A DNA stretch of 64,000 bases from Streptomyces sp. TLI_105 (GCF_900105415.1 NZ_FNSM01000001.1:3634501-3698500), one strand, 5' to 3'; shown: positions 31,519 through 40,223, numbered from the stretch's first letter. Notes: generated from the letters alone by a model not told the origin. Numbers and translations: made by a program.

Positions 31519-31859
31519 GCGACGGCGGGGATCGCGCCTCCGGGGGAGCCGGGCCGCTGCTGTCGGCGGTAGTCCGCGCCGTCCTTCGTACGGGAGAGGA
31601 AACCGCCGATCACGAGGTAGCGGCGCAGCGCCGGGAAGTCCTCGTGCACGGCGCGCAGGGCCTCGTTGACCTCGGGCTCGCGGTAGGTCCGGTCCGCCTC
31701 GAAGAGGGTCTCGGCGAGGTGGGCGAGCAGCGCCTCGCGGCGGGCGGGCTTGCGCGGGATCGCCTTGAGGCGCCCGTCGACGGAGAACAGGTCCGCGACG
31801 GGGCGGGGCTCCACGAGGGAGCGGGGCTCCGCGACGGGGCGGGAGGGATGACTGGTCAT
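31515..31859 (-). CDS. DUF2087 protein
   Basis: A 114-residue protein: VDGRLKAIPRKPARREALLA, then LAETLFEADRTYREPEVNEAL and RAVHEDFPALRRYLVIGGFL, SRTKDGADYRR. This matches DUF2087, a small domain often attached to ArsR-type regulators. Here it stands alone and is coupled to a LysE exporter. It may be a regulator of that exporter, though no DNA-binding domain is visible. Confidence 0.8.
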   Translation of the reverse strand: MTSHPSRPVAEPRSLVEPRPVADLFSVDGRLKAIPRKPARREALLAHLAETLFEADRTYREPEVNEALRAVHEDFPALRRYLVIGGFLSRTKDGADYRRQQRPGSPGGAIPAVA

Positions 31860-31922
31860 GCCCGAGAGCGTGGCGCTCCCGCACCTCGCCCCGCAAAGGG
31901 TTTTCCCCCTCGGCTCACCCGG

Positions 31923-32219
31923 TCACTTGGGCTCGGGCCGCACCATCACGTTCACGGCCTGCTGGACGCTCGGGATGATCTGCGGGGTACCCGTCCGCTC
32001 CAGGATCGGCCTGGCCTTCTCCATGAAGTCGAGGAAGTGCCGCTCCGACTCGAAGACGTCGACGATCCGCCACCCACCGGACCCGTCCGGCCCGGCCGCA
32101 TGCGCGATGAACCCCTCCGGCGGAAACCACTCGGCGGCCTGGATGAGCCGCGTGGACTCCTCGTACTGCTCCTGGGTCCCCCCGGGAATCTCGACGGTGA
32201 CGATCACGCCCTCGGCCAT
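31923..32219 (-). CDS. Small hypothetical protein, ABM-like fold (98 aa)
   Basis: The sequence MAEGVIVTVEIPGGTQEQYE continues with RLIQAAEWFPPEGFIAHAAG and GGWRIVDVFESERHFLDFME, and ends AVNVMVRPEPK. The alpha/beta pattern resembles a dimeric alpha-beta barrel of monooxygenase-like proteins, but no catalytic residues are evident. No operon partner is seen. Confidence 0.65.
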   Translation of the reverse strand: MAEGVIVTVEIPGGTQEQYEESTRLIQAAEWFPPEGFIAHAAGPDGSGGWRIVDVFESERHFLDFMEKARPILERTGTPQIIPSVQQAVNVMVRPEPK

Positions 32220-32322
32220 GGCCTCTGCTCCTGTGTGTCGGGGAAGGAATCCCGACCAGCAGACCAGCCGGTCCCGCCGCCCGCACGACGACGGGACCCG
32301 AACGAGCGAGGCGGGGGGCAGG

Positions 32323-32736
32323 TCACACGGCGATGAGCCGGATCCGGGTGCCGCAGAGCTTGGCCACGTCGTCGATGTCCGAGGTCAGAACGGCCACAGG
32401 ACGCTGTTGGCGCAGAGCAGTGGCCGCCACGGCCGCGTCGATGGCGTACTCGTGGCCGTGCGAGCCCGCCTCCATCAGCAGGGACGAAGCCGCTCTCGCC
32501 TCTTCTTCGCCCACCGGAACGACCCGCAGGCCGGACAGCACCCGGTCCGGGCGGGCCCTGTTCGTGCGCGCATGGACGGCCTCGATGACGGCGGGGGCGC
32601 AGATCACGACCTCCATGCCACGGGAACGGGCTTCCATGACCAGCGCGACCACGGTTTCGTCGTCGTCGAGCAGCTTGGAGAGCCCCTCGCTGTCGAGGAC
32701 GAGCGTGCCTTCGTGACTCAGCTTGCGGTGGGCCAC
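32323..32736 (-). CDS. PIN-domain toxin (VapC-like)
   Basis: A 137-residue PIN nuclease. The first acidic ligand is in GTLVLDSEGLSKLLDDDETV, the central acidic patch is near APAVIEAVHARTNRARPDRV, and the third is in GHEYAIDAAVAATALRQQRP with VLTSDIDDVAKLC at the end. Such toxins cut RNA and are neutralised by the protein encoded upstream. Its start overlaps the antitoxin reading frame by about 19 bp. Confidence 0.8.
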   Translation of the reverse strand: MAHRKLSHEGTLVLDSEGLSKLLDDDETVVALVMEARSRGMEVVICAPAVIEAVHARTNRARPDRVLSGLRVVPVGEEEARAASSLLMEAGSHGHEYAIDAAVAATALRQQRPVAVLTSDIDDVAKLCGTRIRLIAV

Positions 32737-32897
32737 CGGCCTTCTTCCGCGAACACGTCGTCGAGGGCTTTCCGGGCCCCTTGCTTCGCCTGTTCGGATA
32801 CCGGTCCGTTTCGGCGCTCGTAGTCCGCCAGGTACTCGTCCAGCACCTGGCCCCGCAGCTCCCGCTCGACAGCCGCGGCGATCGCGAGCCCCGGCAA
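32718..32897 (-). CDS. Putative antitoxin C-terminal region, N-terminus uncertain
   Basis: An in-frame stretch reads LPGLAIAAAVERELRGQVLD, EYLADYERRNGPVSEQAKQG, ARKALDDVFAEEGRWPTAS, the C-terminal toxin-binding part of an antitoxin. It ends 19 bp inside the PIN gene, as expected of an antitoxin/toxin operon. No ATG or GTG precedes it in frame before the haemoglobin gene; I mark it from TTG 32897. Either the start is non-canonical or the DNA-binding N-terminus was lost. Confidence 0.45.
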   Translation of the reverse strand: MPGLAIAAAVERELRGQVLDEYLADYERRNGPVSEQAKQGARKALDDVFAEEGRWPTAS

Positions 32898-32919
32898 GCG
32901 GGGCCGACTGGCGAGCGGG

Positions 32920-33378
32920 TCAGGCCAGGCCGTCCCAGCCCCAGCGCGGAGTGGGGCCGGGGGTGCCGAGGTCGGTGCCCGGGGCCGAGGCCGAGACGTC
33001 CTTGGCGATCCGGGTGCCCCAGTCGAAGTACTCCATCACCCGGCGGCGCAGCAGGGCGTCGTCCGGCAGTTCCTTCTCCACGGCCGCCGTCATCAGCTCC
33101 ATCCAGCGCAGCCGCTGTTCCTCCGTGATGCCGAGCCCGAGGTGGGCGCGGAGCAGGGCCTGGTGGCCGCCGAGCTCCGCCGTGAAATCGGCCGGTCCCG
33201 AGAAGACCTCCGCCAGCCACACGGCCACGTGCTCCACGTGGGCGGCGGTGAAGTCGGCGAAGACGGGGGCGAGGAGGGGGTCGGCCAGGACCCCCTCGTA
33301 GAACGTCTCGGAGAGCCGGCGCAGCGCGTCGGCGCCGCCCACGGCCTCGTACAGGGTGTTCGTGTGCTCGGCGCTCAT
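32920..33378 (-). CDS. Group II truncated haemoglobin
   Basis: A 152-residue globin: TLYEAVGGADALRRLSETFY, VLADPLLAPVFADF, HVAVWLAEVFSGPADFTAEL, GGHQALLRAHLGLGITEEQR and the group II C-terminus TPRWGWDG. The proximal His is in the HQALLRAHLGL segment. Such proteins bind oxygen or nitric oxide in nitrosative or redox defence. The start ATG at 33378 gives the normal N-terminus. Confidence 0.85.
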   Translation of the reverse strand: MSAEHTNTLYEAVGGADALRRLSETFYEGVLADPLLAPVFADFTAAHVEHVAVWLAEVFSGPADFTAELGGHQALLRAHLGLGITEEQRLRWMELMTAAVEKELPDDALLRRRVMEYFDWGTRIAKDVSASAPGTDLGTPGPTPRWGWDGLA

Positions 33379-33604
33379 GACCGACCTCCGGTATCCGGGA
33401 TGCGTCCCCCCACCCTCCTCCCAACACGGGCCGGATCCAAGGGCGTTCGCTCTCAGGTGCAAGCCCCTGCGGGCCCGGAGCGCATGTCACCCGCACGAGG
33501 GTTGTCGACTGCGCGTGTCGGAGTGGACACGCTCCGTACGGTATGTTCGCGCAAAACGGCCCCCGTCGACAGTTCGCAGCTGTCGGCGAGGGCCTGAACC
33601 ACTC

Positions 33605-34531
33605 GTGGAAAGCGACTCCACCGTGATCTACCGGCACTTTAACGCGCCCTCGCGCGCCTTCACCCAGTTCTCGCACGACATCATCCGGCACCCCCGGCTC
33701 GGCTCCGACGCCGTCCGCCTTCTGACCTGGCAGCTCTCCCTCCCCGACGGCGCCCGCGAGTCACTCTCCCGCACCGCCGAACGTGCCCGGATCGGGGCAT
33801 GCGCCTTCACCCGCGCCAAGCGACAGCTGAAGGAAGAAGGGTTCGTGCACGAGCGGCGCGTGCAGATCGCCGGAGGACGGTGGGCCACCCAACAGCTCGT
33901 CTCCAGCCACCCGTTGACCGCCGACCAGGCCGCCAAGCTCCTCGCCAGGACACCCGTCGCGTCTCCGCAGGTCGCACCGACTCCCCGGAAACCGGCCGTC
34001 GGTGAGCCGATGCCCCCGCTGACCGACGGTCATCCAAAGAAGGAACCAGGGGAAGACACCTCCAACCTTCCCCCCAAGACCGTGGAGGAGTCGCCCCGGC
34101 TGGAAGAGGCCCGCGCCCTCATCGGCGCCCTGCCCCTCCTCTCCCCCGCCCTGCGGCACATCCCACCCGGCATGCGCGACGAACTCGCCCGCCTCGCCGC
34201 CCGCTGGCTCGACGCCGGACACACCCCCACCAAGGTCCACGAACACATCCGGCACGGCCTGCCTGCCGACGGAACGCCCGTACACCGCCCCGGAGGCCTC
34301 GTCCGCTACCTCCTGCGGGACGTGCCGCCACGGGAACTGCCCCCGCCCACACCCGTACCCGCACCCGCACCCGGCAACCGGCTTTCGCCGTGGCTCCAAG
34401 GTGCTCGGGAGTGCGCCGGCGCCCACACCCAGACGACCCTCTTCCGGCCGGTCGGCGACGAGACGCACTGCGCCGCCTGCGTATCGCAGGCGGCGCAGGG
34501 TCCCGGAGTGGTCGTGGCGGTCGCCCCTTGA
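33605..34531 (+). CDS. Helix-turn-helix domain protein with Pro-rich tail
   Basis: A 308-residue protein. The N-terminal 110 residues hold a winged-helix module (FTQFSHDIIRHPRLGSDAVR, LLTWQLSLPDGARESLSRTA, RAKRQLKEEGFVHERRVQI), like MarR-type or replication-initiator-like modules. A Pro-rich linker and a second helical region follow (ALRHIPPGMRDELARLAARW), then a Pro-rich tail and a CxxC-like end (THCAACVSQAAQ). The start GTG at 33605 (VESDSTVIYRHF) is used. Families of this type occur in accessory DNA; the function is unknown. Confidence 0.65.
   Translation: MESDSTVIYRHFNAPSRAFTQFSHDIIRHPRLGSDAVRLLTWQLSLPDGARESLSRTAERARIGACAFTRAKRQLKEEGFVHERRVQIAGGRWATQQLVSSHPLTADQAAKLLARTPVASPQVAPTPRKPAVGEPMPPLTDGHPKKEPGEDTSNLPPKTVEESPRLEEARALIGALPLLSPALRHIPPGMRDELARLAARWLDAGHTPTKVHEHIRHGLPADGTPVHRPGGLVRYLLRDVPPRELPPPTPVPAPAPGNRLSPWLQGARECAGAHTQTTLFRPVGDETHCAACVSQAAQGPGVVVAVAP
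34469..34497. terminator. Perfect stem-loop at the 3' end of the HTH gene
   Basis: A 13-bp perfect stem (TGCGCCGCCTGCG and its complement) with a 3-base loop is encoded in the last codons, about 35 bp before the stop. It sits 48 bp from the stop of the convergent DUF4097-type gene, so it may be a bidirectional terminator that overlaps coding sequence. Confidence 0.55.
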
Positions 34532-34544
34532 GGGCCGCGCACGG

Positions 34545-35210
34545 TCAGAGGCTGCGGGCGGTGATGTCGCCGTACGCCGTGGTGGCCTTGATGTTCAGGC
34601 CGGGAGCGCCGTCGTTGCGGAGGGAGTTGGCGACGCGGCCGTAGGCGGTGCCGGCGTCCAGGGAGGCGGAGACGCCGGTGGCGGCGCCGACCGTGATGTC
34701 GCCCTTCTGGGTGCTCAGGGTGACCGTGCCGTTCCCCGCCTCGGCGATGCGGATGTCGCCCCGGGCGGTGCTGATCTCGGCGGAGCCGGTCAGTCGGCCG
34801 ACCTCGATGTCGCCGTCGGCGGCGGTGAGTCGGAGGCTCGCGGCCTCGTCGATCTTGATCTGGCCGTACGCGCCCTCGAAGGCGACGTCGCCGAGCCGTC
34901 CGACGCCGCGCAGCTCGGTGGCGGCCGCCTCGGCCTCGACGCGGGAGCCGGCGGGCAGCTGGACCGTGACCTCGATGGAGCCGGTGGTGCCGAGGACGCC
35001 GTTCTTCGACTTGGGGACCTCGATGCGCAGGACCCCGTCGGCGTAGGCGACTTCGGTGCGCTCGGCCGTCTTCACGTCGCGGCTCTTGGAGGGGTCGGCG
35101 GGCAGGACCTCGACGGTGGCGTCGGTCCGGTCGGCGGCGATGAGCCGGATGCGGCCGGCGGGGACGGCGAGGACGGCGGTGATCGGGGCGGTGGTGTCGA
35201 ACTTCTGCAT
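34545..35210 (-). CDS. DUF4097 adhesin-like beta-strand repeat protein
   Basis: A 221-residue protein of short beta repeats (IDEAASLRLTAADGDIEVG, RLTGSAEISTARGDIRIAEA, NGTVTLSTQKGDITVGAATG, NIKATTAYGDITARSL), matching DUF4097 proteins that form a right-handed beta helix. It lacks a signal peptide, so it is probably cytoplasmic. It is divergent from a MarR-family regulator, and the shared gap carries TTGCAATG-type repeats. Confidence 0.85.
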   Translation of the reverse strand: MQKFDTTAPITAVLAVPAGRIRLIAADRTDATVEVLPADPSKSRDVKTAERTEVAYADGVLRIEVPKSKNGVLGTTGSIEVTVQLPAGSRVEAEAAATELRGVGRLGDVAFEGAYGQIKIDEAASLRLTAADGDIEVGRLTGSAEISTARGDIRIAEAGNGTVTLSTQKGDITVGAATGVSASLDAGTAYGRVANSLRNDGAPGLNIKATTAYGDITARSL

Positions 35211-35339
35211 GGTGCTGCTCCTTCGTATGTAGCGGGCGCTGGTGCGCCGCGCCGTTTCCGATGAAGGAAAAGCTACGTTGCGTTCGATGACTCGGCAAGC
35301 ACTTCGTTGCGCGAAAACGCCATCATCACAGGTCAGTTA

Positions 35340-35402
35340 TAGGATTTCATTGCAATGGTCTGGCGTCTAATGCAACGATCCTCACTCGGTTCGTTGCAAT
35401 GG
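35340..35402. promoter_or_regulatory. TTGCAATG repeats in the DUF4097/MarR divergent promoter
   Basis: Within an AT-rich stretch, CATTGCAATG (palindromic, 35349-35358), TAATGCAACGA (around 35369-35379) and CGTTGCAATGGA (35391-35402) occur. Such spaced copies suggest operators for the adjacent MarR-type regulator, which would repress both divergent genes. Confidence 0.45.
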
Positions 35403-35454
35403 ATTGCGCGTGAACGCTATGCTGACGACCCCACGGACGACGAAGGAGACCGCG

Positions 35455-36213
35455 ATGCCGGGAGGCAGACTCACCCAGCCCGAACGTCAGCAGATCGCGC
35501 TGGGACTCGCCGACGGCCTCGCGTACGCGGAGATCGCCCGGCGCCTCGACCGCCCGACCTCGACCGTCACCCGCGAGGTCATGCGCAACGGCGGCCCCAC
35601 CGGATACCGCGCCGACCTCGCCCACCGCGCCACCGAGCAGCGCGCCCACCGCCGCAAGCCGGCCTCGCCCCGGGGAACGGCGGCCTCCCCGCAGGAACAC
35701 GGGCGCGACGCCGAGGCCGTGCGCGCGTACGAGGAGACGTTCACGACCGTCATGATGGGCTCGGGCATGCCCAAGATGATGGCCCGTGTCATGGCGAGCC
35801 TGACGCTCGCCGACACGGGCAGCCTCACCGCGTCCGAGCTCGCCGAGCGCCTCCGGGTCAGCCCGGCGTCCATCTCCAAGGCGGTCGCGTTCCTCGACGA
35901 ACAGGGCCTCGTCCGGCGGGAGCGCGACGACCGCCGCCGCGAGCGCTACACCGTCGACGACGACGTCTGGTACCAGGCGATGACGGCCTCCGCCCGGTCC
36001 ATCGCGCAGATCGTCGACACCGCCCGGCAGGGCGTCACCGTCCTCGGCTCCGGCACCCCGGCCGGCCACCGCCTGGAGAACGTCGCCCGCTTCCTCGACT
36101 TCGTCTCCGAGAGCACGGCCCGGGCCGCCGAACAGGCCCGGGCCATCCTCCACTCGAAACCCCCCGCCCCGGGGGAGACCCCTACAGCCCCAGGCGGTAG
36201 CGGATCTTCTTGA
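35455..36213 (+). CDS. MarR-family regulator with IS30-like N-terminal HTH
   Basis: A 252-residue protein. The first 60 residues (LTQPERQQIALGLADGLAYA, EIARRLDRPTSTVTREVMRN) resemble the helix-turn-helix of IS30-type transposases. The rest is a winged-helix MarR/GbsR domain (MASLTLADTGSLTASELAER, LRVSPASISKAVAFLDEQGL) and a C-terminal dimer helix. The ATG at 35455 has AAGGAG upstream. Its 3' end overlaps the convergent NRPS gene by 32 bp. The fused N-terminal HTH is unusual for MarR proteins and could recognise part of a longer operator. Confidence 0.75.
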   Translation: MPGGRLTQPERQQIALGLADGLAYAEIARRLDRPTSTVTREVMRNGGPTGYRADLAHRATEQRAHRRKPASPRGTAASPQEHGRDAEAVRAYEETFTTVMMGSGMPKMMARVMASLTLADTGSLTASELAERLRVSPASISKAVAFLDEQGLVRRERDDRRRERYTVDDDVWYQAMTASARSIAQIVDTARQGVTVLGSGTPAGHRLENVARFLDFVSESTARAAEQARAILHSKPPAPGETPTAPGGSGSS

Positions 36214-39200
36214 CGAGCTCCGTCAGGTCGGGCTGCCGGAGCAGGCTGTAGTGGTCCGCGTCGAGCTCCACGACCGTCGGCGGGCGGGTGGACCAGCCCG
36301 TGGCGTTCTCCAGGAACGAGTAGTCGTCGCCCTCCGCCTTGAAGAGCGTCACCGGGCAGTCCACCCGCCGCTCCGTCAGCTCCCGGAAGGTGTACGTGAA
36401 CTCGAAGGTCTCCTCGACGATCGCGACGATCCGGTCGACGAGCTCCGGGTCCAGGGCCGGGAAGTCCTCCGCGACGCGCGCCACGAAGCTCCGCCGGTCA
36501 CCGGCCCGCACACCCGTGTCGATCACGCCCGCGAAGACCGAGTACAGGATCGTCACGAACGCCGGGTTGTCGTACGTCGCGCCGCCCGTCTCCGAGGAGC
36601 GGACCTTCGGGGAGCCCGGGGCGATCAGGAAGAGGTGCTCCACCTGCTCCCCCGCCGCCTCCAGGAGGTGCGCCGACTCGAAGGCCACGCGGGCGCCGAA
36701 GGAGTAGCCCCACAGGGTGTACGGGCCGGTGGGCTGGCGGCGGCGGATCGCGGCCACGTCGGCGGCGGCCATCTCGCGGATCGTGGCGTACGGCTCCTCG
36801 CCCCGGTTGACGCCGTGCGCCTGCACCCCGTAGAAGGGCCGGTCGACGCCGACCTCCTCGGCCAGGTGCCGCAGGTTCATCGTGTAGCCGCCGAGCCCCG
36901 GCCAGCAGTACACGGGCGACTGCGCGCCGGCCGCGTGGAGCCGTACGAGACGGGAGGCGGGGGTGGCGGCGGCGCCGTCCAGCCGGTGTGCGAGCTTCTC
37001 GATCGTCGGGTGCTCGAAGAGGATCTGGAGCGGGAGTCCCGCGCCGAACTCGCGGTTGATCCGCGTCACCAGCGCGACCGCGATCAGCGAGTTCCCGCCG
37101 GACTCGAAGAAGTCGTCCAGGACCGAGACCGCCTCCACGTCCTCGTACTTCAGGGCCGCCGCCCAGACCTCCGCGAGCCTGCCCTCCGTCCGCGTACGGG
37201 GCGGGACGTGCGGACGGCCGTGCAGGCCCGCGTTGACCACGGCGAGGTCGGCGAGCGCCTTCGTGTCCACCTTGCCGTTCGCCGACAGGGGCAGCCGGTC
37301 CAGGACCACGACCCGGTTCGGGATCATGTAGTCCGGCAGGTGGTGCACGAGGTCGTCGCGGATCATCTCCGCCGGGCCCTTCATGTGGACCGTGTCCTCG
37401 TACATCCCCTCGCTCAGCCGCTGCTCCTCGCTCACCCGGCCGCCGACGAAGAAGTACGAGGGGCCGGTCCCCCGTCCCGCCGCCGTCAGGATCTCGTCCA
37501 CGCGGCGGGCCGCCGGCAGCGGGTGGCCGGACTTGGAGCTGTAGCCCGAGGACATGAACCCGAGCCCGTGGCAGCCGAGTTGGAGGCGCTGGAGCGCGCG
37601 CCCTAGGTCGACGTACGCGCGATCCGTGTCCGCCGTCCGGCTGACGACGGTGACGCCGAGCGAGGCCCGCTCGTACACCGCCTGGTTGATCGCGATGACG
37701 TGCCTCTTCTCGACGAGGGAGGCCGAGACGGGGGTCAGTGCGCCGTTCTCGTAGGCGTACTGGGCCTCCGGGAGGTCCGGGATCCGGGTGCCGTGCGCCT
37801 GGACGTAGACGTCCACCTCCGGGTCCGTCCTCGCCCCCTCGTCGTACGGGACGACCTTCCAGCACCCGTCCCCGCACGCCCTGACGTCCAGGCCGTACCC
37901 GGGCAGGACCTCCTCGAAGAGGCCCACCATGTGGCCGGCCTCGATCTCCAGGACCTCCTGGATGTTGTTCCGGTAGACCGGTTCGATCGCGGACCGCTCG
38001 CCCCGGAAGGAGAGCCGCAGGGACGGTTCTCCGGCGGCCGGGAGCGGCTCCGTCAGGTACAGGCGGTGGCGAACCGGGTGGTAGTAGTACGTGCCCGGGT
38101 CCAGGCCCGCGATCCCGCGCGCCTCCACGGACAGCTGCGTCGCGTACAGCGCGCCCGGCGAGGCGTAGCCGTACTTCGGGAGGAGCCGCTCCTCGCTCGT
38201 GAACTGGCCGAACCAGCGCAGCAGTTCCCCGAGGTCGGCCGCCGTCAGGCTGCCGACCGGCCGCGAGCCGACGCCCTCCGGGCGGCGGGCCAGGGCCGCG
38301 AGGACGTCGGCCCGGGTCACCTCGCCGCCCTCGTAGAAGCGGTACGTCTTGCGGGCGAAGACCGTGCGCCGCATCCGCTCCGTCGGCGTCCCGCCCGGCA
38401 GCTGGACCACCGGGCAGCCCGCGAGCTCGGCGTCCGCACGGGTGCCGGCGTTGGAGAGCTGGGCCTTGACCTGGAGCTTCGACTCCTTGGACTGGTGGTG
38501 GGCGCCGTGGTTGCCCTGGTCCATCAGGGCCGCCTCCTTCGGCGACAGCTCCACGCAGGCGACGAGGTTCTGGAAGCCGGTCCGGGGCTCGTCCTTCACG
38601 ATGACCGCCGCGTTCTTGACCCAGTCGTGGTCCTCGATGGCGAGCGCGATCTCGTCCAGCTCGACGCGGAAGCCGCGCAGCTTGATCTGGTTGTCCGCCC
38701 GGCCCGCGAACTGGACCGTGCCGTCCTCGTTCCAGTGGGCCAGGTCGCCGGTCCGGTAGAGGCGTTCGCCGGTGTCCGTGACGAGGAAGCGTTCCGCCGT
38801 CAGCTCGGGCCGGTCCAGATACCCCCGCGCCACCTGGACCCCGCCGATGCACAGCTCCCCGTCACGTATGTGGAACGTCGTCCCGTGGGCCGGTCTGCCG
38901 ATCGGTATCGCCGCCGGGGCGTCCGCGAGCGTCGCCCGGTCCACCGTCTGCGAGGAGGCGTTGATCGTGCACTCGGTGGGGCCGTAGAGATTGACCAGCT
39001 CCGTTGCCGGCAGCTCGGCGAGGAGCTGCGCGGCGAGGTTCCTGGAGAGGATCTCGCCGCCCGAACAGACGCGGCGGAGGCTGGTGCAGGTGGCGAGCCG
39101 CTCGGTGTCGACGAGGGCCTGGAGGAGCGTCGGCACGCCCTGGAGCATGGTCGCCCCCGACGCCCGGACCGCGTCGACCAGCCCCTCCGGGTCCCGGTAC

Positions 39201-39853
39201 ACGCCCGGCGGGCCGACCGCGACCCGGGCGCCGACCGCCGGGGCGAGGATCTCCCACTGCGCGGCGTCGAAGCTCATCGGCGTCTTCTGGAGGACGACGG
39301 CGTCCGGGCCGAGGCGGTGCTCCGTCGCCATCCAGCGCATCTGGGACACGATCGAACGGTGCTCGACCATGACGCCCTTGGGCCTGCCGGTGGAGCCGGA
39401 GGTGTAGATGACGTACGCGAGGTCGTGCGGGGCGACGGGGGGTGCGGGGGCGGCCGGCGCGGTCGGTACGTCCCCGATGACGACGACCTCCGTCCCCGGC
39501 GGAGCCAGCTCCCTGACCCGGTCCCGGAAACGGTCCTGGGTCACGACGACCCGGGAACCGCTGTCCTCGATCATGTAGCGCAGGCGCTCCTCGGGGTACT
39601 CGGGCGAGAGCGGCACGTACGCGCCGCCGGACAGGACCACGCCCCAGACGCCGGTCATCAGGTCGAGCGACGGCTCGACGTACACGCCCACGCGGGCGTC
39701 CGCGGCGACGCCGAGGGCGCGGAGGTGGGTGGCGAGGGCGGCGGCGGTGTCGTGCAGCTCTTGGAACGTGAGCGCTTCTTCGCCGAAGGTTGCGGCGGGG
39801 GTGTCGGGCCGCGTGGTGGCGGTGGTACGGAGGAGCCGGTCGAGCGTGGACAT
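36182..39853 (-). CDS. Indigoidine-synthetase-like NRPS (A-Ox-T-TE)
   Basis: A 1223-residue single-module NRPS. The adenylation domain (1 to about 440) has IYTSGSTGRPKGVMVEH and NLYGPTE. An oxidase domain of SagB/nitroreductase type (about 500-800, beginning VFARKTYRFYEGGEV) is inserted before the A10 lysine motif LPLSANGKVDTKAL, exactly as in BpsA/IndC. A carrier domain follows (FFESGGNSLIAVALV, Ser bears the arm), then a thioesterase with GYSFG and DADHYSL. By eye the specificity residues are D-A-W-Q-V-S-L-I-N-K, close to the Gln code of blue-pigment synthetases. Length matches BpsA (about 1280 aa). The product may be indigoidine-like or a related 3-amino-glutarimide. ATG 39853 follows an AAGG site. 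It lies downstream of a palindromic repeat. Confidence 0.9.
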   Translation of the reverse strand: MSTLDRLLRTTATTRPDTPAATFGEEALTFQELHDTAAALATHLRALGVAADARVGVYVEPSLDLMTGVWGVVLSGGAYVPLSPEYPEERLRYMIEDSGSRVVVTQDRFRDRVRELAPPGTEVVVIGDVPTAPAAPAPPVAPHDLAYVIYTSGSTGRPKGVMVEHRSIVSQMRWMATEHRLGPDAVVLQKTPMSFDAAQWEILAPAVGARVAVGPPGVYRDPEGLVDAVRASGATMLQGVPTLLQALVDTERLATCTSLRRVCSGGEILSRNLAAQLLAELPATELVNLYGPTECTINASSQTVDRATLADAPAAIPIGRPAHGTTFHIRDGELCIGGVQVARGYLDRPELTAERFLVTDTGERLYRTGDLAHWNEDGTVQFAGRADNQIKLRGFRVELDEIALAIEDHDWVKNAAVIVKDEPRTGFQNLVACVELSPKEAALMDQGNHGAHHQSKESKLQVKAQLSNAGTRADAELAGCPVVQLPGGTPTERMRRTVFARKTYRFYEGGEVTRADVLAALARRPEGVGSRPVGSLTAADLGELLRWFGQFTSEERLLPKYGYASPGALYATQLSVEARGIAGLDPGTYYYHPVRHRLYLTEPLPAAGEPSLRLSFRGERSAIEPVYRNNIQEVLEIEAGHMVGLFEEVLPGYGLDVRACGDGCWKVVPYDEGARTDPEVDVYVQAHGTRIPDLPEAQYAYENGALTPVSASLVEKRHVIAINQAVYERASLGVTVVSRTADTDRAYVDLGRALQRLQLGCHGLGFMSSGYSSKSGHPLPAARRVDEILTAAGRGTGPSYFFVGGRVSEEQRLSEGMYEDTVHMKGPAEMIRDDLVHHLPDYMIPNRVVVLDRLPLSANGKVDTKALADLAVVNAGLHGRPHVPPRTRTEGRLAEVWAAALKYEDVEAVSVLDDFFESGGNSLIAVALVTRINREFGAGLPLQILFEHPTIEKLAHRLDGAAATPASRLVRLHAAGAQSPVYCWPGLGGYTMNLRHLAEEVGVDRPFYGVQAHGVNRGEEPYATIREMAAADVAAIRRRQPTGPYTLWGYSFGARVAFESAHLLEAAGEQVEHLFLIAPGSPKVRSSETGGATYDNPAFVTILYSVFAGVIDTGVRAGDRRSFVARVAEDFPALDPELVDRIVAIVEETFEFTYTFRELTERRVDCPVTLFKAEGDDYSFLENATGWSTRPPTVVELDADHYSLLRQPDLTELVKKIRYRLGL

Positions 39854-39938
39854 CCTTGTTCCCTTCGTCAACGAACCCCACGCCCTCGGGGCCCCTGTTT
39901 GTAGGCAGTCGCTCCGCCGGGGCGGTGCCCCGCCCACC

Positions 39939-40223
39939 CCCGTTGTGGGCAATCGTTCCGCTGGGGCGAGGGGGGTCCCTGCTCGAGCGAAGCCGAGAGC
40001 TTGGGGGAGGGTGGGCACAACGGAACGGCGCCCTTGCCGGGCCTAGGCTCCCGCGCCTGAACCCGCACCCCTTTGCGCGGCGCACGCGTGGTGCGGGTCC
40101 AGGCGCGGAACGCGGAGGCGCCGCTAAGGGCGCCGTCCCGTGTGCCCACCCTCCCCCAAGCTCTCGGCTTCGCTCGAGCAGGGGGGACCCCCCTCGCCCC
40201 AGCGGGACGATTGCCCACACGGG
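39939..40223. repeat. Long palindromic repeat, copy 2 (near-perfect)
   Basis: Two arms of about 97 bp (39939-40036 and 40127-40223) are almost perfect complements of each other. The left arm starts CCGTTGTGGGCAATCGTTCC and the right arm ends with its inverse CGGGACGATTGCCCACACGGG. The arms contain CTCGAGCGAAGCCGAGAGC. The centre (CGCCTGAACCCGCACC/GGTGCGGGTCCAGGCGCGG) also pairs. The copy sits between the last gene of the SAM-cycle operon and the NRPS. The rest of the gap 39854-40330 holds shorter degenerate pieces (GTAGGCAGTCGCTCCGCCGG at 39901) and no gene that I recognise. Confidence 0.9.
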
